From Berberis thunbergii (taxonomy: Eukaryota; Streptophyta; Magnoliopsida; Ranunculales; Berberidaceae), in NCBI GenBank assembly GCA_003290165.1, contig QNQO01006264.1:1-64000 (forward strand): 64,000 bases of DNA, written 5' to 3'. Both the position numbers and the translations under genes were made by a program. The notes beneath the pieces were generated by a model. That model was not told the DNA's origin. It searched no databases and was given only the letters and a program-made list of their open reading frames with translations. Position 1 is the first letter of the stretch. Every line of letters begins with the position of its first letter. Positions 1 through 11,270 of the stretch are shown piece after piece.

Positions 1-48
1 GCAGATAAAGTTGCATAAATTGGCCCAAAAGCCATGTGGAGGTTCCAT
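1..48 (-). CDS. N-terminus of At3g27390-like plant membrane protein (partial)
   Basis: Read on the minus strand from an ATG at 48-46, the first 16 codons give MEPPHGFWANLCNFIC, and the frame runs open off the window edge. From memory, plant proteins of the uncharacterised membrane-protein family typified by Arabidopsis At3g27390 start MEPP.GF.ASLW.FICFLP, followed by several membrane segments. The start context (GAG ATG G) is good for a plant, and the minus-strand DNA just upstream is pyrimidine-rich like a plant 5' leader. Family function is unknown. Only 16 residues are visible, so the call rests on this short signature and needs the neighbouring sequence. Confidence 0.6.
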   Translation of the reverse strand, partial: MEPPHGFWANLCNFIC

Positions 49-480
49 CTCTGCTCTCCTCAAATGAGATCTTCAAATCGGTTCAATTTCCATACTGGAA
101 TGAACAAACCCCCCATTGACTAAAACTATCAGAAACTTGTCTAAAAAATCACAAAAAGTAAAATTTCTGGCTTGGGTATCTGAATTGGTTACTTACTTTG
201 AGAAGAAGAAACTCGTGCAGAAGAAGCAAACAAAAGTGGGGGTGGATTTTTCTACTGGTTTTTAGGTGAGTTCAAGTAGATAGATAAAACTGTAAATTCA
301 CAAATTGGGTGCTGGTTGATGGCAGTTACATAACCGTTCATGCTTTACATCAGAGAGATTATTCGATTGAAGAGAGAAAACGAATGCGTTGTTGAAGGAT
401 TGATAGGAGCATGAGAGAGAAACAGGGGAGGGAGTGGCTAACTTTCTAGTAAACCAAACCAAGCGCTATAATTTCAAGAT
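49..480 (-). promoter_or_regulatory. Probable 5' leader and proximal promoter of the edge gene
   Basis: On the minus strand the stretch near 370-440 reads as CT-rich sequence (CTCCCTCCCCTGTTTCTCTC), typical of plant 5' untranslated regions. A spliced leader is possible, but I could not place an intron with confidence. No coding frame is credible here. Confidence 0.35.
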
Positions 481-681
481 AAATGTTTTTTTTCTTCTTT
501 CTTGGATGGGTATCATTTAATGCTCCAAGTTAATTCGACAAATGCTGATGTGGCATTTTCTTTTCTTGAAATTAAAATGAACACTAATTTAAATTATAAT
601 GGGATGCAATACAACTCGGTGTTTTTGGCACACCCGGAAAGAAGCTTATTTTGAAAATTTTATATGGATGAAGAAAATTTA
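481..681. other. AT-rich spacer without a gene
   Basis: Short AT-rich stretch between the promoter of the edge gene and the inverted-repeat element. No feature recognised. Confidence 0.4.
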
Positions 682-1458
682 CAGGGGGTATTTAATTATG
701 AATTTTAATAGAGTGTGAAAGACTTTAAATCTCATGGATTTTAAAATATTTTAAAAGAGTTTACAGAATCCACTGAATTTTGATGGATTTTTATTATTGG
801 ATTTTATGAATTTTATAAATGATTGTTTTCTATTGATTCTTATAAATTTCTGTAAATTCTTATGAATATGCTATTAATCATAGGAAGTTATGAAATTACG
901 TCACCTACATTGTTATCCATGTCAACACAAATCATAAAACATCCCTCAAATATCAATAAAACAATCATTGTATGCTACATGAATTTTATTTCAAATTAAA
1001 AAAATTCAAATACATTGAATATGGTCCAAAAGTAATACAAATACCTATTTTTCTTTTGAAAAAAAGAATAATGCAAATAATTTCTTTTGAGGATCCTCAC
1101 TTATTAATACTTTTTTTGGGAACACCTTAACTTGTATGTGCAAGCAAAAACAAAATACAGATGTGTATATAAATAACAATTGTTGATATTTGTTTTGGCT
1201 CTAAAAGCAAAATGTAGCAATGGAATAACATCAAATTATGCTTCATAAAGTATATACAACAAGCAAAATGTAATCAAAACTTTTACAAATGAATTTTGTA
1301 AACGATTACCATGCAGCAAACTTGGAGAAATTCAAAACTTATTTTAGCAAACCAAATGCTCATTGGATACAGATAATCTTACCAAATGATCAGAAAGAGA
1401 AAAAAAGATGAAGAGAGGACAAGAAAAGAAAAAAAAATAAGAGGAAGAGAATGAGAAT

Positions 1459-1491
<33 letters not shown>

Positions 1492-2041
1492 GAAGAAGAA
1501 CAAGAACAAAAGAAAAAAGGAAGTGCGGGTGGTGGTGCAGCCAGCGGTGGTAGGGCATGGTGGTGTGGACGAAGTTGTGGGCAAGGTGGTGCTGCTCTTG
1601 TGAAGAGAGAAGAGAAGAGAAGGTGGTGGTGTCTTTGAGCAGATAAAAAAAAATGGGATGGTGACGTTCTTTAGCGAAAATGGGTGGTGTTATTTAACAA
1701 TAGCCAATATATAAATCCGATGAAATATGAGGGGGAGGTTGGATTTGAAATAACTTTTTGTTATATATACTTTTCATTCACAATCCTTCAAAATCCACAA
1801 CTTTAACAAATCCATTAAATTCACTGCTTTTTGAATACCTCATAATTTTGGTGAACTTTTGAAATCATGAATTGAATACCCCATGATTTTAATGGATTAT
1901 AAAACAATCATTTAAAATCTATATTTAAATATCCCTAGATTTCATTGTATTGTTTTTAAATCCTTAATTGAATGCCCCTATATTTTAATGGAATTTAAAA
2001 TCTTTCACACTTTATTAAAATCCATGATTGAATACCCTCTG
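682..2041. mobile_element. Non-autonomous DNA transposon with long terminal inverted repeats
   Basis: The left end starts CAGGGGGTATTTAATTATGA and the reverse complement of the right end starts CAGAGGGTATTCAATCATGG. The two ends stay recognisably similar for about 180 bp (for example TTTTAATAGAGTGTGAAAGA against TTTTAATAAAGTGTGAAAGA). Flanking trinucleotides are TTA on the left and TGA on the right, compatible with a worn 3-bp duplication as in PIF/Harbinger, but superfamily assignment is uncertain. The interior has no transposase. It contains a TAA microsatellite and purine-rich sequence. Confidence 0.6.
1459..1500. repeat. TAA microsatellite followed by AGA repeats
   Basis: About ten perfect TAA units run into AGAAGAAGAA. 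The tract lies inside the inverted-repeat element. Apparent reading frames through it are low-complexity and not genes. Confidence 0.85.
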
Positions 2042-2044
2042 TGA

Positions 2045-3340
2045 AATCACAAAATTTTGTCCTTGGAATCCAATCCATGAAAACCCTACACTCATTCTTG
2101 GTGTCGTGCAAAGCATGGGGTGTGAAAGGTGTTAGTACTATTTATTTTTCGATAAGATAATTCACTTCCATATGTTTGGAATTAGGTTAGGAACAATGTG
2201 TCTTATTCAATAATAAAAAAAAGCGAACAAGAAATAAATGGCTGGTAGTGGTTTTCTGATTTATAACATCTTGTTGCTTGTTTTTGTCATGAGAAGTGGG
2301 TGGTGGCTAGAATGGAAAAGAGAAGAAGATGAAAATGACTTCAGTCCAGTTCCAGGCACGTGAGCTCATGCGAAAGAAAGCTTTGTTTCTAGACTCCATT
2401 GGTTATGATCTTAAATCGTTTTCCAGGTAATTTATTAAATGGTTCCAAAACCTTTGTTCTCAACAATATGTACATATGAGTTATTTTTTTGTTTTTGTTA
2501 AATACATATGAGCATTTAAAAAGCCTATATATTTTATTGAGTGGGAATAATAAATAGGAGACTTAAAAGCCACCTTAACCTTTCAAATTAAGCCTAATTT
2601 AGTTTGCTGTGTCAACATTCAAATATTACCAAAAGTCATTATTTAAATGTTTGTTCCAATGGAGTTATTTTGTGGAGAAATCTCAACCATTTGGCATGAT
2701 ATGGATGCTCTAAAAAGTAATTGATGTTCCATATTATACTGTTGTGATGAAATTCGACATATTCAATGTGCATTTTTAGTTTTGATTTTATTATTATTTA
2801 TTTTGTTTTTTGCATTAGTATCTTAAAGAGAAAGACGATGATATGAAAATGAAAGGCAAAAAATCGAGTCCATAAATAGCAAACTAGAGTTCCCAATCAA
2901 ATTTCTTTGATTGGAACGAGTAGTTTTTGTTTGGTGGGCGGTGGAAGACTAGTAGACCTACCTAACTGTTTTTACATGGCAGAGATTATCCCACGCGATA
3001 TCTTCTACTGGCCCACACCATCCAAAATTTATTTATTATTTTTTAACTTGCTAACTCACACCACCACAAACACTGTTAGTGTTAAAAAACAAACGGATGA
3101 CGACGAATTTAGGGTGAGAACCATGCTTCCCCTTGCAGTGACGGCTCTCTCCCTCTCTCTTCTCATTGTCATCAACTGTCGTCTTCTCTCTCCCACACAA
3201 AACATTACCAAATTGCAGTTGCCGGTCACACCGCCCTTGTCCCTTTTTTATAGTTTTTCTCATCACCCTTCGATGCCATATGCAATGATGGGTTCCCCAC
3301 TCGCGGTGATGTGCATGAGGGTAAAAAAGTTTGACCCTTG
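2045..3340. other. Intergenic DNA, no recognisable gene
   Basis: Mixed AT-rich sequence. A 160-codon open frame at 2907-3389 has no recognisable domain and overlaps a frame on the other strand, so I treat it as chance. Confidence 0.4.
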
Positions 3341-3455
3341 CAGCGACACCCGCAGAGCAGAAAACTCACATTCGCAGAGGATCATCTAAGTGAGAGATTT
3401 ACATTCGCAGTGGATCATGCAAGTGGGAGACTTATATTCGCATGATATTTTGCGA
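3341..3455. repeat. Short tandem repeat with CATTCGCAG motif
   Basis: Two and a half units of about 35-45 bp: CTCACATTCGCAGAGGATCA, then TTTACATTCGCAGTGGATCA, then CTTATATTCGCATGATATTT. Similar 'TTCGCAG' words occur at the ends of the foldback element near 50 kb, so both may descend from one repeat family. Confidence 0.5.
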
Positions 3456-3590
3456 CTTGGTTTTTGCTAGACAATTTGAGTGATTTTAGTAAATGATCAT
3501 AACTTGCTTAATTCACAGTATCTTTTAATTGATTTTAAAATTTGTGTGTAAGATAACTTAGAGCAAGGAATGAGATGTCGCAAATTCGGC
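3456..3590 (+). repeat. Fragment of a ~180-bp dispersed repeat
   Basis: The words GAGTGATTTTAGTAAATGAT and CATAACTTGCTTAATTCACA match the units at 10886-11270. The fragment is degenerate and single. The following ~580 bp to 4170 holds nothing recognisable. Confidence 0.5.
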
Positions 3591-4169
3591 GAACATTTCG
3601 TTTCTTTGAAATTACGAAAAGAGAAATGATGACAGAAAAAAATTAAATTTTTCAAGGTTTTTAAAAAAAATCTCGAGTGTTTTGTAAATTTCTATTTTTA
3701 AGTAAAAATACAATAACTAGCTACAAAGTTAAATTTTTGACGGTTTTTTCGAAAGGTTTCGGGGTGTTTTCGTAAATTTCAGAGTTTTTTTTAATGATCA
3801 TTTCTTCTAATTATTTATTGATTTTTTAAACCACCATCTGAATTTCTATTTATTATTTCTTCTACTTATATATTGATTTTTGAAACCATCTCCTGATTTT
3901 CTAATCATATATTGATTTCTTGTTGTTTCATTTCTTGGTATTTAGACTTCATTTATGGCTTAGTATGCGGTAAAAGATTGCATAATGCAAAAGGTTACTG
4001 CGGTTACATAAAACTTGGGTGTTTGGTTGACTTTACGGAAAACAGTTATTGGAATTATTCAAGACCTCCACATTTCCTAGTCAAAAAATTTTGCAAAATT
4101 TTGCGAAACAAAATCTTCCGCATTACTTTGCAAAACTTTTGTCATCTCCTCGAGTACTCCCAACTTTTT

Positions 4170-4935
4170 CATAAGCACCCCAACCACCACCACCTTCACA
4201 ACTACCATCGTCGCCAATACCATAACTACCATACCATAACCATCACAATCACCACCACGCCACTACACCACCACCATCACTATCATAGTATAATAACCAC
4301 AACCAACACCGCCTCACTATTACCACCATAATTGTTGTCGTCGTGCACCACCACCATGACCACCATAATATAACCACCACCACTATCATAGCATAATCAC
4401 CACAAACCAATACCACTTCACTATTACCAACATGAACGTTGTCATCGCGCCCCGCCACCACGACCACCATAACATAACAACCACCACCACCGCCATTGCC
4501 ATTACCACAACAACCATAGCCGCCACCACCACCACTACCACCACCATCGTCATCACCAAAACAAACCATCACAATGATCACCTCCATAGCCACTGCCATC
4601 GCCACTACCACCATCACCGCCAACTCCAAGACCACCGCTACCCTAGCATACTCACCACAACCACCATTACTACCACCACAACTACCATAGGCATAACATC
4701 ACCACCACTATAGCATAATCATCACCACCACCACCTTCACTATACCACCGCCACAACCGCCATAGCCACTGCGACCATCACCACCACTATGACTGTCGTC
4801 GCCGCCACCACCACCACCACCACCACCATTTTAATAGCCACTGCCATTGCTACCACCACACCATCATTGCCCACATTTGCAATCACCATCATCACAACCA
4901 CAACTACAATCACCGCCACCATGACCCTGCAACAA
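4170..4935. repeat. Degenerate CAC/ACC trinucleotide tract
   Basis: About 770 bp dominated by CAC, ACC and CAT triplets, with interspersed higher-order units such as CACCACCACTATCATAGCAT. Frames on both strands translate to Thr/His-rich or Val/Gly-rich low-complexity chains, as expected from the repeat itself. Not coding. Confidence 0.85.
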
Positions 4936-4989
4936 TTACTATTACCATCATCCGACACTACCTATATTCACTGTCTAATTTGCATTGGT

Positions 4990-5710
4990 TTTCCTTAGTT
5001 ACTACCAATCAGCCATAAATTAATGCATTACAAACTAATGATGCCCAAGCCGTGGTGCGTGCGGTCGCAGCTTCTGCTCCTTCTTCCAATAGGTCCAGCT
5101 CATCCATTTTTGTACCTTATCCTGATAAGGATTAAACTTTGTATACTTGTACCCTTTCCGTTCAGACCATTAATGAAACAGTTTTATCAATTTTGTGTTT
5201 GTTGTCTATATAGCATGTTTTTTTGTTTCGCTTTGTCGTCTTGCTTTGACATAGGCTTGTTGAATCAATAGGACGCCGAGTGGTCAGTCTATAGTAGAGA
5301 GCTTGACTGCTTTATATTGCAAATAACATGGGATCATTGTTGGGCAGTCATGTCCGATAGTGAGCACGTTGAGGACAGTTTAGCTGGGGGTTGGGTTGCC
5401 CGAGTTGTGTTTTTGTCCCCAAGGTAAGCTGCTTGAGTCTTGTCTGATTGGTCGGTTGCATCTGCTACTATGGGTGAGTTGCGATGGTCGATGTGAATGT
5501 GTCAGAGCGTTTGTACTAGTTAGGCATCATAAGCTCGGGTTGACATTCTATGTAGCATTTACCCGGGCATTGACCAGATGATCTATGTATCAGCGCTAGT
5601 GGCCTATGCTGATATTAAAATGAGCAGTCCGTTTGAGCATGAAGACGCTGACTCGGCTAGATTCATCTTTGCGGCCGCTATTTTGAAGAGAGCGGTGGTC
5701 GTGTTGCGAG
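4990..5710 (+). other. Possible decayed 3' region of a Tat-type Ty3 element
   Basis: The stretch around 5110-5200 (TTTGTATACTTGTACCCTTT, then CATTAATGAAACAGTTTTAT) is of the kind found downstream of pol in plant Tat elements. It leads directly into the tandem array containing GGGGGCTACAAG. No coding domain remains, so this is a weak resemblance call. Confidence 0.3.
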
Positions 5711-6535
5711 CTGTTTGGGCTCCCACCTTCCAAACCATCTATGTCCGAACAATATGGCCTACAGGTTCGAGGAGTAAAGATTTGGTGACTACGCTGAAGA
5801 GCAGTATTTCCGTGGGGAGTCATCAACATCAGTCAAGGACTGACTAGTCTCCACCTTTCAAACCATCTACATCCGCGTGGTGGGGGCTACAAGTCAGAGG
5901 TAAAGGGGTTTGATGACCAGGCTGAAAAACAGTGGTCCTATGGCAAGTCGTTGAAATCAATTCAGGACTGACTAGGCTCCCACCGTCCAAATCATCTAAA
6001 CATGTGTGCATCAAGCTACAAATTTAGAAGTTTTCGACTGTCACGCTAAAAAGCAGTGGTCCTGTGGCGAACCGTCGGAGTCAATTCGCGACTGCCTAGG
6101 CTCCATCCTTCTAGACTATCTACACCTGCGCAGTGGGGGCTACAAGTCCAGAGTTGGTGATTCGGTGGCTACGCTAAAAAGCAGTGGTCCCATGGCGATC
6201 CGTCGAAATTAGTTTGGGACTGACTAGGCTCCCACCTTCTAAACTATCTACACCCGTGCAGCGGGGGCTACAAGTTCAAGGTTGGTAATTTGGCGGCCAC
6301 GCTAAAAAGTTGTGGTCCCATGGTGAGCCATCGGAATCAGTTCAGGACTGACTAAACTCCCACCTTCTAAACTATCTACACTCGTGCAGTGGGGGCTACA
6401 AGTTCAGGGTTGGTAATTTGGCACTCCCACGCTGAAAAGCAATGGTCATGTGGCTAGCCATCGGAATCAGTTCGCGACTGATTAGGCTCCCACCTTCCAA
6501 ACCATCAATGCTCGCGCAGTAGGGGCTACAGGTGC
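5711..6535 (+). repeat. Tandem array of a ~126-bp repeat, about seven units
   Basis: The word GACTAGGCTCCCACCTTC and its variants recur near 5719, 5842, 5965, 6086, 6215, 6342 and 6473, a spacing of about 121-131 bp. Each unit also carries a version of CAGTGGGGGCTACAAGTTCA and of AAAAGCAGTGGTCC. Units differ by roughly 10-20 percent by eye, so the array is old. Small frames inside it are by-products of the repeat. Confidence 0.85.
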
Positions 6536-6889
6536 AAAATGCATTATTTTACAGTGTACCAACCGGAGCCTCAATATGTTTAATAGATTTATTTACTTGC
6601 ATTTTTTTCACATATTTCATCTACCCTCGAAATTCATTATATATATTTCATGTATCCTTGAAAATTTTACATTTTTTCTTCACATACCTAAATATTTCTC
6701 GAAATATTTCTTAAAATCGGGAGACCAAAATTAACTCAAAATATGAAAGCACAATCCTTGACTCAGAGTACAATAATGTTTGTGTTTTGATAATCTTGAG
6801 AATCGGTCTCAGTTGAGGGTATAAATTGGTCCAAATTCAGGGACAGTACATGTAACTCCCCTACTTTTTCAATGACAATAAAAATTTAT
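6536..6889. other. AT-rich spacer with a partial ~180-bp repeat copy
   Basis: Positions 6750-6850 (GACTCAGAGTACAATAATGT, GTATAAATTGGTCC, TTCAGGGACAGTAC) match the second half of the units at 10886-11270. The rest is AT-rich and featureless. Confidence 0.45.
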
Positions 6890-7018
6890 GCACCTAAAAT
6901 TCAATTGAAATTTGTATTTTAAAATCTTTTTTCATTTGACAAGTTGTATTTTTCGAAATTCGCTTAACTTTCTTTCCTTCCGAATCTCGGGACGAGATTT
7001 CATTTAACGTGTGTATAA
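6890..7018 (+). mobile_element. Remnant 3' internal end of the chromovirus next to its LTR
   Basis: GAATCTCGGGACGAGATTTC at about 6982-7001 matches the conserved run at the end of plant chromovirus pol, just before the polypurine tract and the 3' LTR that starts TGTAACACCC. Coding capacity upstream of it is gone. This orients the LTR at 7019 as a 3' LTR on the plus strand. Confidence 0.5.
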
Positions 7019-10000
7019 TGTAACACCCTTAAATTTCATAAAGTTAATTTATTTTATTTTGAATTAAATAAAATAGCGTTACATTTAATTGAATTTAAAT
7101 TTCAAAATTTTAGGGTTTTAATTTTGTGAAGTTAAAGGGTGTGTGCCCTTAGATTTTTAGTGGGGGCGAATAGCCACTTACAATATAAAAAACCCTTCAT
7201 TTCTTTCTTCTCTTGTGCAACAGGAAGAACAAGCTTTGCTCTTCCTCATCTCCTTCTTCGGTGGCGGCGGCTGGCGACAGGACGTTACCGCGCGTTTCTT
7301 CGCCCAACCTCCCCTATTTTCTTCCTATCTCCTTCCACTATCTTTCCTTTCCTTCCCATTTCATTTCGGCGCCGAAAAATAGAGCAATGGCAAGAGAGAT
7401 GGAAACTGGCGGTGATGAAGGCACTGGTTTTTGCTATTGGGATAGATGGATGTAGGTGATGGACGGTGACGGTGGTGTGTATGCCATAAGAATTAAAATC
7501 TGAGTTTACTTCATACTATTTCATACCTTTTGTTGAAATATATTATTGGGTTTCTTATAGTTTTGGTTTAATTTATACCTTCTTATGCATTGCTATTCCA
7601 AGTATTATTAGTACGTGACGGTTGTTGAAAAACAATTAGGTGCAACTTTCGACATGCCCCATTAGTTTTGATTAGTGTTGGGGTCGCCCATGTTTGCAAT
7701 TTTATTGATTGGGTGTGACTCTGCTTGGTTGGTGTTTGGATGGTTGATGGATAATAAGATTTTGAGTTTTCTATTTCAAGTCCAGCTAATTGGAAAAGTT
7801 CATCCCTTAGGTTAGATATTGCAATTTCTTGTTCTTTGAGCAATGGTAGTTTACTCTATTTATACAGATCTGTAACATGTACCACCCTAGCAATGCGAGT
7901 AATTAAGTTGTATGTAGATATGTTGCATATCTAATACGTCTAGCACTAGTAGCTTCATGGAAACTTGTTTTAGCTCCCATGAAGTGGGTCAGATTGTAAT
8001 GAGGTTTATGATGTCTTATATACGATTATGATAGAGTCTAGGCTGCTTAATTTGATTTTAATGATTGAGTAGTACTAAGGTAGTATGTGAGTATTTGTAA
8101 TGTTATGTAGCATGAATACTGACACGAATAAGAATTATGAGTCCCTGGGACATGTTAGACTACTGGATAGTCTATAATAATGTTTGAGGTATTGCTTTGT
8201 TGAAAATTTTGTGGAGTTCTTCTTTTTCTTATTTTGAATTTTGGGTGTGCTTGCATATTTGCAAATATAATTGTAAGATGGATGTTGGCATGATCTAGAT
8301 TTATGGGGTTTGTCTAGGAAATGGACTGTTTGATTTAGTTCATGTTTTCCTGATTTTAAGTATGTCGGTTATGCATCACCGATGCTATTTGTTCTCAAGT
8401 TTTATGAGTAAGAACAAAAAAAAATTCTTTATTCATATTTTATATTCTTGTTTGTGCTAAAGTTAAGACATGGATTCAGATGGCACATCACTAATTGTGT
8501 TTTCTTCTTAGATTAGGCTGTCTCTACTGCTTTTAGTAAAGGGCCTTAAGGCATTATGTAACTCGGATAAAGGAACCCAATTTACATTTGTTATCCTATT
8601 TTTATGCTTTTATGAGTTAAATTGGAGTAGATTCCACTGGATTGATCAGTTCAACAATTGGAGGACGGAAGAACCCTAACCGAGGTTGACGTTTGCTTTG
8701 CTGGTAATCATTGAATCATCCATTCAGTTAAGTGACTATTCTTTTAGACTTTTCTTGGTTATTCTTTTAGACTCTTCTTGGTTAGTTTGGTGATTCAAGA
8801 CAAAGAAAGGATTCCTCCTCCTCATTAACATCATCTGTAGTTGAAGTATATTGAAATACCAATACTTTGTGACGTGGTGAGTTGGACATTTTCATTCAAG
8901 ATTGCCTTTTGAAAATCAAGTTACATATACTTCAAATTTCTTCTCATTCAATTTCATTTGTTGTACTTTATCAGTGTTTATTAGATCTAGGGTTGCATAT
9001 CTGGTATGTTTGATCTTTGATTTTTAACATATTCAATAGGATTAGATTTACCTATGGTTGGTTTTAGTAGATTTTGGGGGTTGTTTGTAGCTATGTATAA
9101 AACTTATTTCAGCTAATTTAAGCGGGCGTTTTAGCTGAGTATTGGTTGTTCTAATCAGTTGATTTAGGGAGATGTTCTAGTTGATATACATTGTAGTATG
9201 AATCATTTCAAACTGTTTGTTTCAGTTGAATTTAGAGTGTTATTTTTTTATATTGAGTTTCATGCTTCGATCTCTACATTTTGATGGATCTAAAATGCAA
9301 ATCCCTTTTGCGATTCTCTTGCATTTTAGTTGTTTACTTTGCCCTAAAGGATGGGTTGGTATAAATGCAACTTTTGTGATGAACATTTTGAACTTCTTTG
9401 CTATATGCAGTAATGTATGATAATGAGAATTGGAGTATGGTTTATATATATATATATATGTTGTTTGTGGTTAACAATGTTATTAAGTAATAATGTTTTA
9501 TTTTATAGCTTGAATTAGACTCAATAAAGAGCTATGGTTGAAAGTGTGATGTTATCATACTCGTGGGAACTTGAACCCTCTTATTGAATGGGTTTGATCC
9601 CCGCTTTGTTATATAAATTTGTTTCCAACAATGCAATGTTTCACCAAAATATGGGCGGAGATTGTGGTTAATCGATTTATAAATGACAAAGTGTCGTTGT
9701 GAAAGAAAATTGAAGTATAAAAAATAAATGATATTGGTAAACTTTGACTCCTAAAAATTTAATCACCTGAAATTATATCACTTAGAACTACCACACTTTT
9801 TTTTTTTTTTTTACTATTTCCCCTCTCTTACAAAGAAACTAAATAACCTACGGGTTGTCTTGCGGAGGTGGGCGCCTATTTCTTATAGAGAAACTAAAAT
9901 AACCTTCGGGTTAGTCTTGCGAAAATTAGGTGAATTTTTATGCCCAAGATAAGCTTTGATATTTATCTGTAAAAATGTGACGTGACTTTATGCGCATTGA

Positions 10001-10872
10001 TAGGCCAAGAATGGTTTTTTGTTACTCATATAGTTAGGAGTATCAGGTGATGCATGTCTGTATGTGATGTGTCCCCACTTGGGCATGGATGACGGAGTAG
10101 TCCTCCTTTATATGAGAGAGGCTTAGGGGCATATATGTTCGGCACGGAGGTGGTGCGGATGTGGTATCATCTAAGTGATCAATCCGTTATAAATGAATCA
10201 AATTCAAATCAAAATGAAAATATGCGTTAGCCAAATATTGTACAAAGACAATTGTTTAATTAATAAATTACGTTTATTTTGTTTGGAACCATTTTCATGC
10301 AGGATGGCAAGTCCACTAATATTTCTGCAGGTCAAACTTGCCATAGTCAACTTCTACAGTGTAAGTACAAGTAAATGCATATTTACTTAATTGGGATGAT
10401 GACATGATTGCCTCGTTGAAGAACTAAATTCTTTGAACTTTGCTTTTCTTTCATGACACTTTTGCCTCTTTGAGGAACTACCTGTTGGTATGGTTGTTTA
10501 TTGTTTGTGTTTAGTTTGATGTTATCACGTACAAATTTATTGATTTTGGGATGAAGATTACTCACACCAGCTTTATTACTGACCCAAGTGAGCTTTTGCT
10601 TATTGGGTACATTCTTTTGGGAATGTAGCCAATTAGCCTTTCAGGTTTAGAGACTTTTGAGCAGCGCTACTGGAGTTCCACTAGTGGGACTAGCTACGTC
10701 AAAGTATTTCTTGGTTAGAGTTTTTTATTTGTTTCAGTAATTAAATAATATTTAAGTTGTTGCTACTAAATGTTTCTATTGTTATTGAATTTAACGTTCC
10801 GAGTTTTGGGGAAACGGATAATCCTACGTGGATTTTGGGATTTTCGTTTTCCTTAAAAATCAAGGCGTGACA
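7019..10872 (+). mobile_element. Long LTR of a Tekay/chromovirus-type Ty3 element (single LTR)
   Basis: The unit starts TGTAACACCCTTAAATTTC and ends CAAGGCGTGACA, the usual TGTAACACCC...GTGACA ends of plant Tekay chromovirus LTRs. A length near 3.85 kb also suits that lineage. A TATA-like CAATATAAAA lies near 7181-7190, followed by a CT-rich stretch. Internal marks include GATGCATGTCTGTATGTGAT near 10048. I saw no second copy in the window and no matching 5-bp flanks (TATAA left, GTACA right), so it is a 3' LTR left by truncation rather than a clean solo LTR. No gene inside is credible. Confidence 0.65.
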
Positions 10873-10885
10873 GTACAATGTTTTC

Positions 10886-11270
10886 ATTGCTGGACAGACT
10901 TGAGTGATTTTAGTAAAATGATCATAACTTGCTCAATTCACAACAGTTTTAACTGATTCAATTTTTTTTAAGGTAACTCAGAGTACTATAATGTTTGTGT
11001 ATAATCTTGAGAATCAATCTCAATTTAGGATATAAATTGGACCAAAGTCAGGGACAATACCTTATTTTCTTTGCTAGACAGATTTAAGTGATTGTAGTAA
11101 AATGACTATAACTTGCTCAATTCAAAACATTTTTAACTCATTCAAATTATGTTGATTATATAACTAAGAGCAATACAATTTTCATGTTTGATGAGCTTCA
11201 GAATTGGTCTTAATTTGGTGTATAAATTGGCTCAAAGTCAGGGAAAATACCCTACTTTCAGGGACAATAC
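10886..11270 (+). repeat. Two tandem units of a ~180-bp repeat
   Basis: Unit 1 starts near 10890 (GACAGACTTGAGTGATTTTA) and unit 2 near 11084 (GACAGATTTAAGTGATTGTA). Both continue with ATAACTTGCTCAATTCA, an AATGTTTGTG-like segment, a GTATAAATTGG-like segment and CAAAGTCAGGGA. Partial copies sit at 3456-3590 and 6750-6850. The family flanks the chromovirus LTR on both sides. Confidence 0.7.

Noticed and set aside
4249..4958. Several open frames on both strands (Val/Gly-rich and Thr/His-rich).
   Set aside because: All are translations of the CAC repeat tract.
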